Source: an uncultured Limosilactobacillus sp. (GTDB taxonomy: Bacteria > Bacillota > Bacilli > Lactobacillales > Lactobacillaceae). Taken from it: a DNA stretch of 50,477 nt. The position numbers and the translations under genes are program-made. The notes under the pieces are model-generated. The model was not told where the DNA came from. It searched no databases and saw only the letters and a list, made by a program, of their open reading frames with translations. This document shows positions 17,230-26,963 of the stretch, in pieces; position 1 is the stretch's first letter, and each line of letters begins with the position of its first letter. The stretch lies in assembly GCA_944327195.1 (NCBI GenBank), contig CALVGV010000019.1:1-50477 (forward strand). Reading direction: 5' to 3'.

Positions 17230-19458
17230 ATGTCAAAGGTCAAGGAATTAACCCACGAGGACGTCAAGAACCTGGTGGCCGAGTATATGAACAAGGAGCA
17301 CGTTGCCCTGGTGGAGCGGGCCTACCACTTCGCGGCCGTGGCCCACGCCAACCAGGTTCGCAAGTCGGGGGAACCCTACATCATCCACCCGATCCAGGTG
17401 GCCGGGATCCTGGCCGAACTGCGGATGGACCCGGAAACGGTCTGTGCCGGCTACATGCACGACATCGTTGAGGACACCGGGGCGACCCTCGAGGACATTC
17501 GCGAGCTCTTTGGGCCGACGATTGCCCTGATCGTTGACGGCGACACCAAGATCAGCAAGATCCATTACAAGTCCAACAAGGAACAGATGGCCGAGACCCA
17601 CCGCAAGCTCCTGCTGGCGATGAGCAAGGACATCCGGGTGATGATCGTCAAGCTGGCCGACCGGTTGCACAACATGCGGACCCTCCAGCACCTCCGCCCG
17701 GACAAGCAGCGGCGGATCGCCAACGAAACCCTGGAGATCTACGCCCCGATTGCCGACCGGCTGGGGATCAGCACGATCAAGTGGGAGCTCGAGGACCTCT
17801 CCCTGCGCTACCTCAACCCGCAACAGTACTACCGGATCGTCCACCTGATGAACTCGCGGCGCGACCAGCGGGTCAACTACATCAACGTTGCCATCGACCA
17901 GGTCAAGCAGGCCATCAGCGACCTCAACCTCGGCAAGAACGTTGAGATCTACGGCCGGCCCAAGCACATCTACTCGGTCTACCGCAAGATGGTCACCCAG
18001 CACAAGCAGTTCAGCGAGATCTACGACCTGCTGGCGATCCGGGTGGTGGTGGAAAACATCCGCGACTGCTACGCCGTTTTGGGGGCGATCCACACCAGCT
18101 GGACGCCGATGCCGGGCCGCTTCAAGGACTACATCGCCATGCCCAAGGCCAACGGCTACCAGTCCCTCCACACGACGGTGATCGGGCCCGAGGGGCGGCC
18201 GCTGGAAATCCAGATCCGCACCCACCAGATGCACGAGGTCGCCGAGTACGGGGTGGCCGCCCACTGGGCCTACAAGGAAGGCAAGACCCAGGGGGTCGAC
18301 CAGACCAGCCGCGATTCACAGACCCTGAACGTGGTCAAGGAAATCCTCGAGCTCCGCAAGGAAAGCAACGGCACCGACGAGTTCATGCAGGGGGTCCAGA
18401 GCGACATCTTCGCCGACAAGGTTTACGCCTTCACCCCCAAGGGCGACGTGATCGAGATGCCGAAGGGGGCCGGCCCGCTGGACATGGCCTACCAGATCCA
18501 CACCGAGGTCGGCAACCACACCACCGGGGCCAAGGTCAACGGCCGGATCGTCCCGCTCAACTACGAGATCAAGAACGGGGACATCGTCGACATCCTTACC
18601 TCGTCCTCTTCGGCCGGGCCGAGCCGCGACTGGCTGGACCTGGTTTCCACCCGGCGGGCCCGCAACAAGATCCGCCAGTTCTTCCGCGCCCACTACCGCG
18701 AGCAAAACATCGAGGAGGGCCACCGGATCCTCGAGGCCGAACTGCGCGACCAGGGCTTCAACCCGGTTGACTTCCTGGTGCCAGAACAGGAAAACAAGGT
18801 CGCCGACGTCCTCCACTACAACTCGGCCGCCGACCTCTTTGCCGCAATCGGCTTTGGCGACCTGGCGCCGCAGGGGGTGGCCAACCGCTTCACCGCCGCC
18901 GTCCGCAAGCAGCAGCAAAAGGACCGCCAGGAAGAGGCCGAGCGGGCCCTGCTTGAGGATCACCAGACCCTCGACAAGCCGAGCGAGAAGAAGGGCAAGC
19001 CGAGTGGCGACGGGATCATCGTCGAGGGGGTTGACAACCTTTTGACCCGGCTCAGCCACTGCTGCAACCCGATCCCGGGCGACGAGATCGTTGGCTACAT
19101 CACCAAGGGCCGCGGGGTCTCGGTTCACCGGGCCGACTGCCCAAACGTCCAGGCCAGTGAAGCCAGCGGCCAGCGGCTGGTGACCGTCCACTGGGCCGAC
19201 GCCCAGGGCGACAAGACCAACTACGACGCCGACATCGAGGTCCAGGGCTACAACCGCAGCGGCCTGCTCAACGACGTCATCCGCACCGTCAACAACAAGA
19301 CCCGCTACCTGAATTCGATCAACGGCAAGGTTGACCACAACCGGATGGTGGTCATCTCGCTGACGGTCGGTGTCCGCAACCTGGCCCACCTCGACCTGAT
19401 CATCGGTGCCCTAAAGAACGTGGCCGACGTCTACGTCGTCAAGCGGGTCATCCACTAA
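17230..19458 (+). CDS. relA: Bifunctional (p)ppGpp synthetase/hydrolase (RSH)
   Basis: A 742-aa Rel protein controlling the stringent response. In order: an HD hydrolase domain (HANQVRKSGEPYIIHP, then HDIVEDT, about residues 35-190); the RelA/SpoT synthetase (YGRPKHIYSVYRKM, YDLLAIRVVV, GYQSLHTTVIGPEGRPLEIQIRT, EYGVAAHWAYKEG, about 235-370); TGS (FADKVYAFTPKGDVIEMPKGAGPLDMAYQIH, about 393-450); a zinc-finger-like segment (SHCCNPIPGDEIVGYITKGRGVSVHR); and a C-terminal ACT domain (about 665-740). HD and synthetase motifs both look intact, so both activities are expected. GGGGGGAG lies 5 nt before the ATG; dtd follows after 12 nt, the usual pairing. Confidence 0.97.
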   Translation: MSKVKELTHEDVKNLVAEYMNKEHVALVERAYHFAAVAHANQVRKSGEPYIIHPIQVAGILAELRMDPETVCAGYMHDIVEDTGATLEDIRELFGPTIALIVDGDTKISKIHYKSNKEQMAETHRKLLLAMSKDIRVMIVKLADRLHNMRTLQHLRPDKQRRIANETLEIYAPIADRLGISTIKWELEDLSLRYLNPQQYYRIVHLMNSRRDQRVNYINVAIDQVKQAISDLNLGKNVEIYGRPKHIYSVYRKMVTQHKQFSEIYDLLAIRVVVENIRDCYAVLGAIHTSWTPMPGRFKDYIAMPKANGYQSLHTTVIGPEGRPLEIQIRTHQMHEVAEYGVAAHWAYKEGKTQGVDQTSRDSQTLNVVKEILELRKESNGTDEFMQGVQSDIFADKVYAFTPKGDVIEMPKGAGPLDMAYQIHTEVGNHTTGAKVNGRIVPLNYEIKNGDIVDILTSSSSAGPSRDWLDLVSTRRARNKIRQFFRAHYREQNIEEGHRILEAELRDQGFNPVDFLVPEQENKVADVLHYNSAADLFAAIGFGDLAPQGVANRFTAAVRKQQQKDRQEEAERALLEDHQTLDKPSEKKGKPSGDGIIVEGVDNLLTRLSHCCNPIPGDEIVGYITKGRGVSVHRADCPNVQASEASGQRLVTVHWADAQGDKTNYDADIEVQGYNRSGLLNDVIRTVNNKTRYLNSINGKVDHNRMVVISLTVGVRNLAHLDLIIGALKNVADVYVVKRVIH

Positions 19459-19470
19459 GGAGGAATTGAG

Positions 19471-19908
19471 ATGCGAGTTGTCTTACAGCGGGTCAACCAC
19501 GCCCAAGTGGTGATTGACGGCGAGGTGGTCGGCAAGATCGGCCAAGGCTACCTCTTGCTAGTCGGCTTTGGCCCGGCCGACACCGAAGAGACCCTTGATT
19601 ACCTGGTCCACAAGATCGTCAACCTGCGGGTCTTTGAAAGCGAGCCGGGGAAGATGAACCGCAGCATCCAAGACGTCGGCGGGGCGATCCTGTCGGTGTC
19701 GCAGTTCACCCTCTACGCCGACGTCAGGAAGGGCAACCGGCCGGGCTTCTCCGGTGCCGCCAAGCCGGAATTGGCCACCAGGCTCTACGACCAGTTCAAC
19801 CAGAAGCTGGCGGCCACCGGGGTGCCGGTGGCGACCGGCCGCTTCGGCGCCGACATGCAGGTAACCCTGGAAAACGACGGACCGGTGACGATCCTCTACG
19901 AACGTTAA
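19471..19908 (+). CDS. dtd: D-aminoacyl-tRNA deacylase
   Basis: A 145-aa enzyme removing D-amino acids (and Gly from tRNA-Ala) from mischarged tRNAs. The two catalytic motifs are present: [10 protein letters not shown] (about residues 76-85) and [11 protein letters not shown] at the C-terminus. The N-terminus [26 protein letters not shown] is typical. It starts 12 nt after rsh with AAGGAGG upstream and ends at a strong terminator. Confidence 0.97.
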   Translation: MRVVLQRVNHAQVVIDGEVVGKIGQGYLLLVGFGPADTEETLDYLVHKIVNLRVFESEPGKMNRSIQDVGGAILSVSQFTLYADVRKGNRPGFSGAAKPELATRLYDQFNQKLAATGVPVATGRFGADMQVTLENDGPVTILYER

Positions 19909-19911
19909 CTT

Positions 19912-19973
19912 AAAAAAGACCGTTTCGCTGGGCTTCTTCGGATTGAAGAAGGAACCACCGAAACGGTCTTTTT
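19912..19973. terminator. Bidirectional terminator between dtd and the fructosamine-kinase gene
   Basis: AAAAAAGACCGTTTCG (19912-19927) pairs with CGAAACGGTCTTTTT (19959-19973); the inner CTTCTTCGGATTGAAGAAG strengthens it. Confidence 0.88.
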
Positions 19974-19981
19974 GCTCAGTT

Positions 19982-20821
19982 TTAGTACTTGGCCAGGATC
20001 CGGTCAACGCTCGGGCCGTAGCCTTCGCCAAAGAGGATCAGGTGCATGCACAGGTAGTAGAAGCGGTACCAGGGGAGGCGCTGGTCGAGGCCGGCCTCAA
20101 AGGGCCAAACGCTTTGGTAGCCGGCGTAGAAGCGGTCGTCAAAGCCGCCGAAGACGGTCGTCATCGCCAGGTCGAATTCGCGGTCGCCGTAAACGGCGTC
20201 GGGGTCGATCAGCACCGGGGTGCTGGCGGCGTCAAAGAGGAAGTTGCCGGCCCAGAGGTCGCCGTGCAGGAGGCTGACCGGGACCTGGTGATTGGCGTAG
20301 TAGTCGCCGATCGCCGCCGCCATTTGTTGGTAGTGGCGGTCGCGCCAGTCGTTCCAGACTCCCTGCTTCCTGGCGGCGGCGACCTCGGGTTCCAGTCGTT
20401 GCCTGAGGTAGAAGTTGCCCCAGTCTGGGTTCCAGGCGTTGTTCTTGGTCAGCACCTTGGTGGTGTGGTCGCTGGCAAAGCCAAACTTGGGCGCCGTCAG
20501 CTGGTGGAGGTGGGCGACGGCCTGGCCGAGGGCGTACTGGTCGCCACGCCCCTCGTCGACCCAGGTCAAGATCAGGTAGGCGTGGCCGCCAATCGCGCCG
20601 CTTTCAACCGGGTGGGGGACGGTGACCGCCTGCTCGAGGGCGGCCAGGCCGGCCTTCTCGTGGTCAAAGTAGCTGGCCGGGTGGTTGGGCTGGACCTTCA
20701 CGAAGTAGTCCTTCCCGTTCGCCGTCACCCTAAAGGCGAGGTTGATGTCACCGCCGCTGACCGGGGTCACCCCGCTGATCTGGGGGAGGGGGAGTTGCTG
20801 AAACCATTCTTGACTAAGCAT
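19982..20821 (-). CDS. Fructosamine-kinase family protein
   Basis: A 279-aa protein of the FN3K/ketosamine-3-kinase family, with an aminoglycoside-phosphotransferase-like fold. It is expected to phosphorylate ribulosamines or fructosamines on glycated amines and so start deglycation. The catalytic loop is LLHGDLWAGNFLFD (about residues 186-199) and the metal-binding segment is LIDPDAVYGDREFDLAM. The N-terminal nucleotide region has VSGGDINLAFRVTANGKDYFVKV. It starts 20 nt after the amidase stop, so they form a leftward two-gene unit; the functional link is not obvious. Confidence 0.9.
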   Translation of the reverse strand: MLSQEWFQQLPLPQISGVTPVSGGDINLAFRVTANGKDYFVKVQPNHPASYFDHEKAGLAALEQAVTVPHPVESGAIGGHAYLILTWVDEGRGDQYALGQAVAHLHQLTAPKFGFASDHTTKVLTKNNAWNPDWGNFYLRQRLEPEVAAARKQGVWNDWRDRHYQQMAAAIGDYYANHQVPVSLLHGDLWAGNFLFDAASTPVLIDPDAVYGDREFDLAMTTVFGGFDDRFYAGYQSVWPFEAGLDQRLPWYRFYYLCMHLILFGEGYGPSVDRILAKY

Positions 20822-20841
20822 CTACCTTTTCCTTTCTTATC

Positions 20842-21708
20842 TTACTTTCCCGCCCGCAGCTGGCAGAAGCGGTTAACCGCCGCCACCACCCGGTCGGCCA
20901 CCTGTTCCTGGTAGGCCGTCGAGCGGATCTTCTTGAAGTCGTGCTTGGAATTGATGTAGCCCAGCTCGCACAAGATGGCCGGCTGGCTGTTTTCGCGGAG
21001 GACGTAGAAGTCGCCAAACTTGGTGCCGAGGTTGGTCAGCGGCAGGGCGGCGAAGGCCTTGCTCATCAGCTTGGCCAATTGCTTACTGCCGTTGTGGTGG
21101 TAGTAGTAGGCGGTCACCCCGCTGCCCTCGTTGGCGTTGGGCGAGGAGTTGAAGTGGAAGCTGATGAAGGCGTCGGCCTTGGCCCGCTCGGCCACCTTCG
21201 GCCGGTCCTTTAAGCTGACGTACTGGTCGGCTGTCCGGGTCATTAGCACCCGGGCCCCCTTGGCGCGGAGCTTCTTGGCCACCAGCTTGGCCACCTTGAG
21301 GGTGTAGGTCTTTTCCATGTACTTGGCCTTGGTGCTGTCGGTGACCGCCTCGGCGCCGACGTCGCTGCCCCCGTGGCCGGCGTCGATCACGATCGTGGCC
21401 TCGCTGAGGGCGTTGCCGTTGGCCACTTTGGTCTGGTGGTTGACCCGCCAAACCGGCGCCCAGGCCACCGTGTGGTCGCTGAGGGCCAGCTTGTACCAGT
21501 CGTGGCGCTGGCCAATGATCCGGACCCGCTCGCTTTTGGCCTGGTGCTTGACCTTGGCGTAGGTCAGGCCCGGCCCGGTCCGCAGGGTGACCGCTTGGCG
21601 GTTGATGGTGACCCGGTGCTGGGCGGACAGGATGCCGATCAGCACCAGGGCCAGCAAGAGCGGCGTCAGGCAGAGGGCCAGCCGGCGCTTGAGTGCAGGA
21701 TTGTTCAC
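20842..21708 (-). CDS. N-acetylmuramoyl-L-alanine amidase, membrane-anchored, with SH3b domain
   Basis: About 288 aa. A basic N-terminus and one hydrophobic segment (LALCLTPLLLALVLIGIL) form a signal or membrane anchor. An SH3b wall-binding domain follows (VTLRTGPGLTYAKVKHQAK...WAPVW, about residues 39-85). Then comes an Amidase_3 catalytic domain with zinc ligands in TIVIDAGHGGSD (His), MEKTYTL (Glu) and FISFHFNSS (His), and the catalytic Glu in ILCELGYINS. It cleaves the MurNAc-L-Ala bond, probably in cell separation or wall turnover. GTG 21708 is chosen over GTG 21726 because AAGGAG precedes it by 9 nt. Confidence 0.92.
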   Translation of the reverse strand: MNNPALKRRLALCLTPLLLALVLIGILSAQHRVTINRQAVTLRTGPGLTYAKVKHQAKSERVRIIGQRHDWYKLALSDHTVAWAPVWRVNHQTKVANGNALSEATIVIDAGHGGSDVGAEAVTDSTKAKYMEKTYTLKVAKLVAKKLRAKGARVLMTRTADQYVSLKDRPKVAERAKADAFISFHFNSSPNANEGSGVTAYYYHHNGSKQLAKLMSKAFAALPLTNLGTKFGDFYVLRENSQPAILCELGYINSKHDFKKIRSTAYQEQVADRVVAAVNRFCQLRAGK

Positions 21709-21741
21709 GTCTTGATTCTCCTTCACAGTTCGTTATGGATA

Positions 21742-21769
21742 AGTGTAAGCGTTGGGGGGCAAATTGCAA
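21742..21769 (-). promoter_or_regulatory. Amidase operon promoter
   Basis: Minus strand TTGCAA (21769-21764), 16-bp spacer, TACACT (21747-21742), about 34 nt before the GTG start. Confidence 0.5.
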
Positions 21770-21781
21770 GCCGGATTCTGC

Positions 21782-21810
21782 TTGACGGACGGCAAGGGAG
21801 CGAGTAAGGT
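21782..21810 (+). promoter_or_regulatory. Candidate hisS promoter
   Basis: TTGACG (21782-21787), 17-bp spacer, TAAGGT (21805-21810). The -10 match is weak. Confidence 0.4.
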
Positions 21811-22013
21811 AGATTGAGAAATAGATTGAATAGCCACTGAGAAGGACTGACCGGGGTGATGTCAGCAAGCGAGCAGGGGCGGGTGAAAGCCCTGCGACAA
21901 ACCCCCGGGTGACCCCTTCGAGGCTACTGTCGCCTAGCGACGTTATCCGTGAGTGATACCAAGGTGGTACCGTGCAATTGCACCCTTGTGAAAGCAGGGG
22001 TGCTTTTTCTTTT
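21811..22013 (+). promoter_or_regulatory. T-box leader of hisS-aspS
   Basis: tRNA-sensing antitermination leader. The conserved T-box AAGGTGGTACCG is at 21961-21972. Antiterminator: CAAGGTG with CACCCTTG. Competing terminator: GCACCC (21980-21985) with GGGTGC (21998-22003) and a T-rich tail. A GGGC...GCCC stem with GGTGAAA in its loop, the usual T-box stem III element, lies near 21876-21892. The specifier cannot be assigned surely: CAC (His) at 21835-21837 and a nearby GAC (Asp, in AAGGACTGACC) both fit the operon. Confidence 0.88.
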
Positions 22014-22043
22014 CGCGGGTAAAAACAGATTGGAGGAAGAGAA

Positions 22044-23339
22044 ATGCGCTACCAGCGGCCAAAGGGAACGGCCGACATCCTGCCCGGCGAAACCAGCAAG
22101 TGGCAGTACGTCGAAGCCAGTGCCCGGCAAATTTTTAAGACCTACGACTACCAGGAAATTCGGACCCCGCTCTTTGAAAGCTACGAGGTCTTCTCCCGCT
22201 CGGCGGGGGACACGTCCGACGTGGTCACCAAGGAAATGTACGACTTTAAGGACAAGGGGGACCGCCACATCGCCCTCCGGCCGGAAGGAACCGCCGGGGT
22301 GGTGCGGGCCTTCAACGAAAACAAGCTCTACGGGCCGGAATTCAAGAAGCCCTACAAGGTCTACTACCTGGGGCCGATGTTTCGCTACGAGCGGCCGCAA
22401 TCCGGTCGCCAGCGCCAGTTCCACCAGATCGGGGTGGAGGCCTTCGGTAGCGACAACCCGGCAATCGACGTCGAGGTAATTGCGATGGCCTGCCAGCTCT
22501 TTGCCAAGCTTGGCCTGACCGGCCTGCGGGTGGCGATCAACTCGCTCGGCGACCAGGAAAGCCGGGCCAACTACCGCCAGGCCCTGATCGACTACCTCAA
22601 GCCCCACTACGACGAGCTGAGCGAGGACTCCCAGGAACGGCTGGAAAAGAACCCGCTCCGCGTCCTCGACAGCAAGGACCCGCGCGACAAGCAGTTCGTC
22701 GCCGATGCGCCGTCGATCCTCGACTACCTGACGCCGAGCGCCAAGGAGCGCTTCGACCAGGTCAAGGCGATGCTTGACGCCCTCAAGATCGACTACGTGG
22801 TCGACGCCACGATGGTCCGCGGGCTGGACTACTACAACCACACCATCTTTGAGGTGATGGTCCAGGCCAAGAGCCTCGGCAAGGGCTACACCACCATCTG
22901 CGGTGGCGGCCGCTACAGTGGCCTGGTTGAACAACTCGGCGGCCCGGAGATGGCCGGGGTCGGCTTCGGGATCGGCCTGGAACGGCTGATCCTCCTGCTG
23001 GAAGAAGAGGGCGCCGCCCTGCCGGCAGCCCCAAGCCTCGACCTGTACGTGGTCGGGATTGGCGAGGGAACCAACCTCGAGTGCCTGCGACTGGTCCAGG
23101 CGGCCCGGGCGGCCGGTCTGATCGCCGAGCGCGACTACCTCAACCGTAAGCCAAAGGCCCAGTTCAAGACGGCGGCCAAGGCCGACGCCAAGGCGGTCAT
23201 CACCGTCGGCGCCCGCGAGTTGGCCAGCGGCCAGGTCCACTTCAAGAACATGGCGACCGAAGAAGAAGTAAGCCTGAACTTGGCCGACCTCTTGGCCAAC
23301 TTCAAGGCGGTCTATCAAGCACAATTGGGGGAAGAATAA
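22044..23339 (+). CDS. hisS: Histidyl-tRNA synthetase
   Basis: A 431-aa class II synthetase. Motif 1 region [20 protein letters not shown], motif 2 [25 protein letters not shown], the histidine-specific [16 protein letters not shown] and [17 protein letters not shown], and motif 3 [15 protein letters not shown] are all present. The C-terminal anticodon-binding domain begins at about residue 325. GGAGGAAGAG precedes the ATG. It sits behind the T-box leader and is followed directly by aspS (ATG one base after the stop). Confidence 0.98.
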   Translation: MRYQRPKGTADILPGETSKWQYVEASARQIFKTYDYQEIRTPLFESYEVFSRSAGDTSDVVTKEMYDFKDKGDRHIALRPEGTAGVVRAFNENKLYGPEFKKPYKVYYLGPMFRYERPQSGRQRQFHQIGVEAFGSDNPAIDVEVIAMACQLFAKLGLTGLRVAINSLGDQESRANYRQALIDYLKPHYDELSEDSQERLEKNPLRVLDSKDPRDKQFVADAPSILDYLTPSAKERFDQVKAMLDALKIDYVVDATMVRGLDYYNHTIFEVMVQAKSLGKGYTTICGGGRYSGLVEQLGGPEMAGVGFGIGLERLILLLEEEGAALPAAPSLDLYVVGIGEGTNLECLRLVQAARAAGLIAERDYLNRKPKAQFKTAAKADAKAVITVGARELASGQVHFKNMATEEEVSLNLADLLANFKAVYQAQLGEE

Positions 23340-25121
23340 ATGAAGCGAACAAACTACGCTGGGCGAACGAGCAAGGAGCAAATTGGTCAAGAAGTCGTTT
23401 TGAAGGGCTGGGTGGCCAAGCGGCGCAACCTCGGGGGGCTGATCTTCATCGACCTCCGCGACCGGGAAGGGATCGTTCAACTGGTCTTCAACGAGGAGGA
23501 CAACCCGACCGCCTTTGCCGTGGCCAACGAGTGCCGCAGTGAATACATCCTGGAGGTTTCCGGGACGGTGCGCGCCCGGGCCGAGGTCAACCCCGACCTG
23601 GCCACCGGGGAAATCGAGGTCGTGGTGGCAACGGCCAAGATCCTGGCCCGCTCCAAGACGCCGGCCTTCGCGATCAAGGACGACGTTGACGCCACCGAGG
23701 ACCTGCGGCTTAAGTACCGCTACTTGGACCTCCGCCGGCCGCAAATGATGAAGAACATGAAGCTGCGCAGCAAGGTGGCGGCGATCGTGCACAACTACTA
23801 CGACGCCAACGACTTCATGGACGTCGAAACGCCGAACCTGACCCGGTCGACGCCGGAAGGGGCCCGCGACTTCCTCGTTCCGGCCCGCACTGAGGCCGGC
23901 CACTTCTACGCCCTGCCGCAGTCGCCGCAACTCTTCAAGCAGCTGCTAATGGCGGCCGGGGTCGACCGCTACTACCAAATGGCCCGTTGCTTCCGCGACG
24001 AGGACCTGCGGGGGGACCGCCAGCCGGAATTCACCCAGATCGACACCGAAATGAGCTTCGCCACCGCCGAGGAAATCCAGGAGATGACCGAGGGGCTGAT
24101 CAAGCGGGTGATGAAGGAGGCCCTCGGCGTTGACGTCCAGACCCCCTTCCCGCGGCTGGACTGGCAAGAGGCGATGGACCGCTTCGGGTCTGATAAGCCT
24201 GACACCCGCTTTGGGATGGAGATCCACGACCTCTCCGATTTGGTGAAGGACTCGAGCTTCAAGGTCTTCTCCTCGACGGTCGCCGCCGGCAATTACGTCC
24301 GCGCCATTTGCGTGCCGGACGGGGCCGACAAGTACTCGCGCAAGGACATCACCAAGAAGGAAGACTACATCAAACGCTACGGGGCCAAGGGGCTGGCTTG
24401 GGTCAAGGTTACGGCCGACGGCTACAACGGGCCGGTGGCCAAGTTCCTAACCGACCTGGCGGACCCAATCAACGACCGCCTCGGCGCCAAGGAGGGCGAC
24501 CTGATCCTCTTCGTGGCCGCCTCCTTCAAGGTGGTTTGCGACTCCTTGGGTTACCTACGGCGGGCAATCGCCAAGGAACTGGACCTGATCAAGCCGGGCC
24601 AGTGGAATTACCTCTGGGTGGTCAACTGGCCGATGTTTGAATACGACGAGGGCTTTGGCAAGTGGATCGCCGCCCACCACCCGTTCACGATGCTCAAGGA
24701 AGAGGACCTCCACTACCTCGAGGACGGTGAAGACCCGCACCAGGCCCACGCCCAGTCCTACGACATCGTCCTCAACGGGAACGAAATCGGCGGCGGCTCG
24801 ATCCGCATCCACGACCCCCAGGTTCAAGAAAAGGTTCTAAAGGCGCTCGGCTACTCCAAGGAAGAGGCCAACGCCCGCTTCGGCTTCCTCTTGCGGGGGC
24901 TGGAAAACGGGATGCCGCCGGAGGGGGGCCTTGCCTTCGGCTTTGACCGTTGGGTGATGCTCTTGGCCGGGGCCGACAACATCCGCGACGTGATCCCGTT
25001 CCCGAAGAACTCGCACGGGGTTGAACCGATGACCGCGGCGCCAGGGACGGTTGACCAGGAACAACTGGACGAGTTGCACCTCCAGGTGGCCAAGGACCAG
25101 GGCAACTATTCTGCCGACTGA
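23340..25121 (+). CDS. aspS: Aspartyl-tRNA synthetase
   Basis: A 593-aa bacterial-type class II synthetase: an N-terminal OB-fold anticodon domain ([29 protein letters not shown]), motif 1 around [23 protein letters not shown], motif 2 [28 protein letters not shown], a GAD insertion domain (about residues 290-420) and motif 3 [27 protein letters not shown]. It starts immediately after hisS and is the second gene of the T-box-controlled operon. No clear terminator is seen before the rpsU promoter. Confidence 0.98.
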   Translation: MKRTNYAGRTSKEQIGQEVVLKGWVAKRRNLGGLIFIDLRDREGIVQLVFNEEDNPTAFAVANECRSEYILEVSGTVRARAEVNPDLATGEIEVVVATAKILARSKTPAFAIKDDVDATEDLRLKYRYLDLRRPQMMKNMKLRSKVAAIVHNYYDANDFMDVETPNLTRSTPEGARDFLVPARTEAGHFYALPQSPQLFKQLLMAAGVDRYYQMARCFRDEDLRGDRQPEFTQIDTEMSFATAEEIQEMTEGLIKRVMKEALGVDVQTPFPRLDWQEAMDRFGSDKPDTRFGMEIHDLSDLVKDSSFKVFSSTVAAGNYVRAICVPDGADKYSRKDITKKEDYIKRYGAKGLAWVKVTADGYNGPVAKFLTDLADPINDRLGAKEGDLILFVAASFKVVCDSLGYLRRAIAKELDLIKPGQWNYLWVVNWPMFEYDEGFGKWIAAHHPFTMLKEEDLHYLEDGEDPHQAHAQSYDIVLNGNEIGGGSIRIHDPQVQEKVLKALGYSKEEANARFGFLLRGLENGMPPEGGLAFGFDRWVMLLAGADNIRDVIPFPKNSHGVEPMTAAPGTVDQEQLDELHLQVAKDQGNYSAD

Positions 25122-25150
25122 AAAAGCTGGCGAAAAGTTACAATTAGCGG

Positions 25151-25179
25151 TTGACTTTCCCGGCGGGCTTGCCTAAAAT
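25151..25179 (+). promoter_or_regulatory. rpsU promoter
   Basis: TTGACT (25151-25156), 17-bp spacer, TAAAAT (25174-25179). Confidence 0.8.
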
Positions 25180-25196
25180 ATATTGCGTAGTGGATA

Positions 25197-25216
25197 AACT
25201 GACTAGGAAGTCAGTT
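25197..25216 (+). promoter_or_regulatory. Leader hairpin of rpsU
   Basis: AACTGACT (25197-25204) and AGTCAGTT (25209-25216) form a perfect 8-bp stem with an AGGA loop near the expected 5' end of the rpsU mRNA. It may stabilise the message or present a decoy Shine-Dalgarno loop; no regulator is known to me. Confidence 0.45.
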
Positions 25217-25255
25217 AAACAGTACGATTTTAAGCTCGGAGGGAGGGAATTCAAT

Positions 25256-25444
25256 ATGTCCAAGACTATCGTTCGGAAGAATGAATCGTTAGACGATGCT
25301 CTTCGGCGCTTTAAACGTACGGTTTCACGGAACGGAACGCTTCAAGAATACCGCAAGCGTGAATACTATGAAAAGCCAAGTGTAAAACGCAAGTTGAAGT
25401 CTGAAGCGGCACGGAAGCGTAAGAATAAGCGCCGTCGTTACTAG
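25256..25444 (+). CDS. rpsU: 30S ribosomal protein S21
   Basis: A 62-aa basic protein ([42 protein letters not shown]...KNKRRRY), slightly longer than the usual 57-58 aa. GGAGGGA precedes the ATG by about 8 nt. Here it leads the yqeY-phoH-ybeY block and is separated from dnaG-rpoD, the usual arrangement in Firmicutes. Confidence 0.98.
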   Translation: MSKTIVRKNESLDDALRRFKRTVSRNGTLQEYRKREYYEKPSVKRKLKSEAARKRKNKRRRY

Positions 25445-25451
25445 TTGGCTG

Positions 25452-25482
25452 AAAGCTCCTGTTCGTTGAACGGGAGCTTTTT
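25452..25482 (+). terminator. Terminator/attenuator after rpsU
   Basis: AAAGCTCC (25452-25459) pairs with GGAGCTTTTT (25473-25482), with inner GTTC/GAAC pairs. Read-through probably supplies the genes downstream, since no strong promoter is seen before 25504. Confidence 0.8.
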
Positions 25483-25503
25483 GTTTCGTTAGGGGGATTA
25501 ACA

Positions 25504-25953
25504 ATGAGCTTACTGCAAGACTTAACCAAGGACATGGTGGCCGCAATGAAGGCCAAGGACAAGGAAACCCTGAGCGTGGTTCGGATGCTCAAGGCGGCGG
25601 TGACCAACGAACAAATCAAGTTGGGCCACGACCTGAGTGACGACGAGGCCAACGCCGTCCTCGCCCGCGAATACAAGCAGCGCAAGGAATCGCTGGCCGA
25701 ATTTGAAAAGGCCGGCCGCGATGACCTGGTGGCCCAGATGAAGCACGAGCTGGCGGTGGTCGAAAAGTACCTGCCGGCCCAACTGAGTGAGGAAGAAGTG
25801 GCCGCCCTGGTGGCCGAAACGGTGGCCGCTGTCAAGGCCGAGAGCATGAAGGACTTCGGCAAGGTAATGGGGGCCATCATGCCAAAGGTCAAGGGCAAGG
25901 CGGACGGCCAGCTGGTCAACCAACTGGTAAAGAAGACCCTCCAGGGGAAGTAA
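25504..25953 (+). CDS. yqeY: GatB/YqeY domain protein
   Basis: A 149-aa YqeY family protein (LLQDLTKDMVAAMKAKDKETLSVVRMLKAAVTNEQI..., then QLSEEEVAALVAETVAAV, KDFGKVMGAIMPKVKGKADGQLVNQLVKKTL). The domain resembles the tail of GatB and of some Gln-tRNA synthetases, suggesting tRNA binding. Its exact role is not established. Usual position between rpsU and phoH. Confidence 0.95.
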   Translation: MSLLQDLTKDMVAAMKAKDKETLSVVRMLKAAVTNEQIKLGHDLSDDEANAVLAREYKQRKESLAEFEKAGRDDLVAQMKHELAVVEKYLPAQLSEEEVAALVAETVAAVKAESMKDFGKVMGAIMPKVKGKADGQLVNQLVKKTLQGK

Positions 25954-25988
25954 TTCCCCAAGCGACCAAAGAATAAAGGAGCTTTTTG

Positions 25989-26963
25989 TTGGCAGACGCA
26001 GAAAAAACAATTGAAATGCAGTTTGAGGTCGCCCAGCCGCGGGTCCAGCTGGCCCTCCTGGGGACCCAGGACCAGTACGTGAGCCTGATCGAGGAGGGGA
26101 TGGGCGTCAGCGTCCACCCCTTCGGCAACGTCCTCAAGGTCAGCGGGGAAAGCGAGGCCGTTCACCTGACGATGGCGGTCCTCAACCAGCTGGTTGCCCT
26201 GATTGAAGAGGGGATCTTGATCGCCAGCCCCGACATCGTGAGCGCGATGAAGATGGCCCACCGCGGGACGCTGGAGTACTTTGCCGACCTCTACCAGGAA
26301 AAGATCATCAACGACCGCAAGGGGCGGCCGATCCGGGTGAAGAACTTCGGTCAGCGCCAGTACGTCCACGCCATGAAGGAGCACGACATCACCTTCGGCA
26401 TCGGCCCGGCCGGGACCGGGAAGACCTACCTGGCGGTGGCGATGGCGGTGGCCGCCCTGAAGCGGGGCGAGGTGGAGCGGATCATCCTCACCCGGCCGGC
26501 GGTCGAGGCCGGCGAAAGCCTCGGCTTCCTCCCCGGCGACCTCAAGGAAAAGGTCGACCCCTACCTGCGACCGATTTACGACGCCCTAAACAGCATCTTC
26601 GGCGCCGACCACACCGAGCGGCTGATGGACCGCGGCGTGATCGAGATCGCTCCGCTGGCCTACATGCGGGGGCGGACCCTCGACAACGCCTTCGTGATCC
26701 TTGACGAGGCGCAAAACACAACCAGCGCCCAGATGAAGATGTTCTTGACCCGGCTCGGCTTCGGCGCCAAGATGGTCGTCAACGGCGACGTCTCGCAGAT
26801 TGACCTGCCGCGCGGCGCCAAGAGCGGCCTCTTGTCGGCGGCCAAGATCCTGGCCGACGTCAAGGCGGTTGAATTTGTTTACTTCAAGGCCGAAGACGTG
26901 GTTCGCCACCCGGTGGTTGCCCAGATCATCACGGCCTACGAACAGGCGGAGGAACAGAAGTAA
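25989..26963 (+). CDS. phoH: PhoH-like ATPase
   Basis: A 324-aa protein with an N-terminal KH-like segment and a PhoH ATPase domain: Walker A GPAGTGKTYLAVA (about residue 140), Walker B VILDEAQNTTSAQMKMFLTR, then VNGDVSQIDLP. Thought to be an RNA-linked NTPase; the role is unsettled. The start is TTG, with 25989 preferred to 25986 because AAAGGAG (25975-25981) is then 7 nt away. The ybeY ATG overlaps its stop. Confidence 0.95.
   Translation: MADAEKTIEMQFEVAQPRVQLALLGTQDQYVSLIEEGMGVSVHPFGNVLKVSGESEAVHLTMAVLNQLVALIEEGILIASPDIVSAMKMAHRGTLEYFADLYQEKIINDRKGRPIRVKNFGQRQYVHAMKEHDITFGIGPAGTGKTYLAVAMAVAALKRGEVERIILTRPAVEAGESLGFLPGDLKEKVDPYLRPIYDALNSIFGADHTERLMDRGVIEIAPLAYMRGRTLDNAFVILDEAQNTTSAQMKMFLTRLGFGAKMVVNGDVSQIDLPRGAKSGLLSAAKILADVKAVEFVYFKAEDVVRHPVVAQIITAYEQAEEQK

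Noticed and set aside
21924-23930. 668-codon open frame on the minus strand opposite hisS-aspS
   Set aside because: High-GC codon bias leaves long antisense frames open; the plus strand encodes two clear synthetases and the antisense product is composition-driven.
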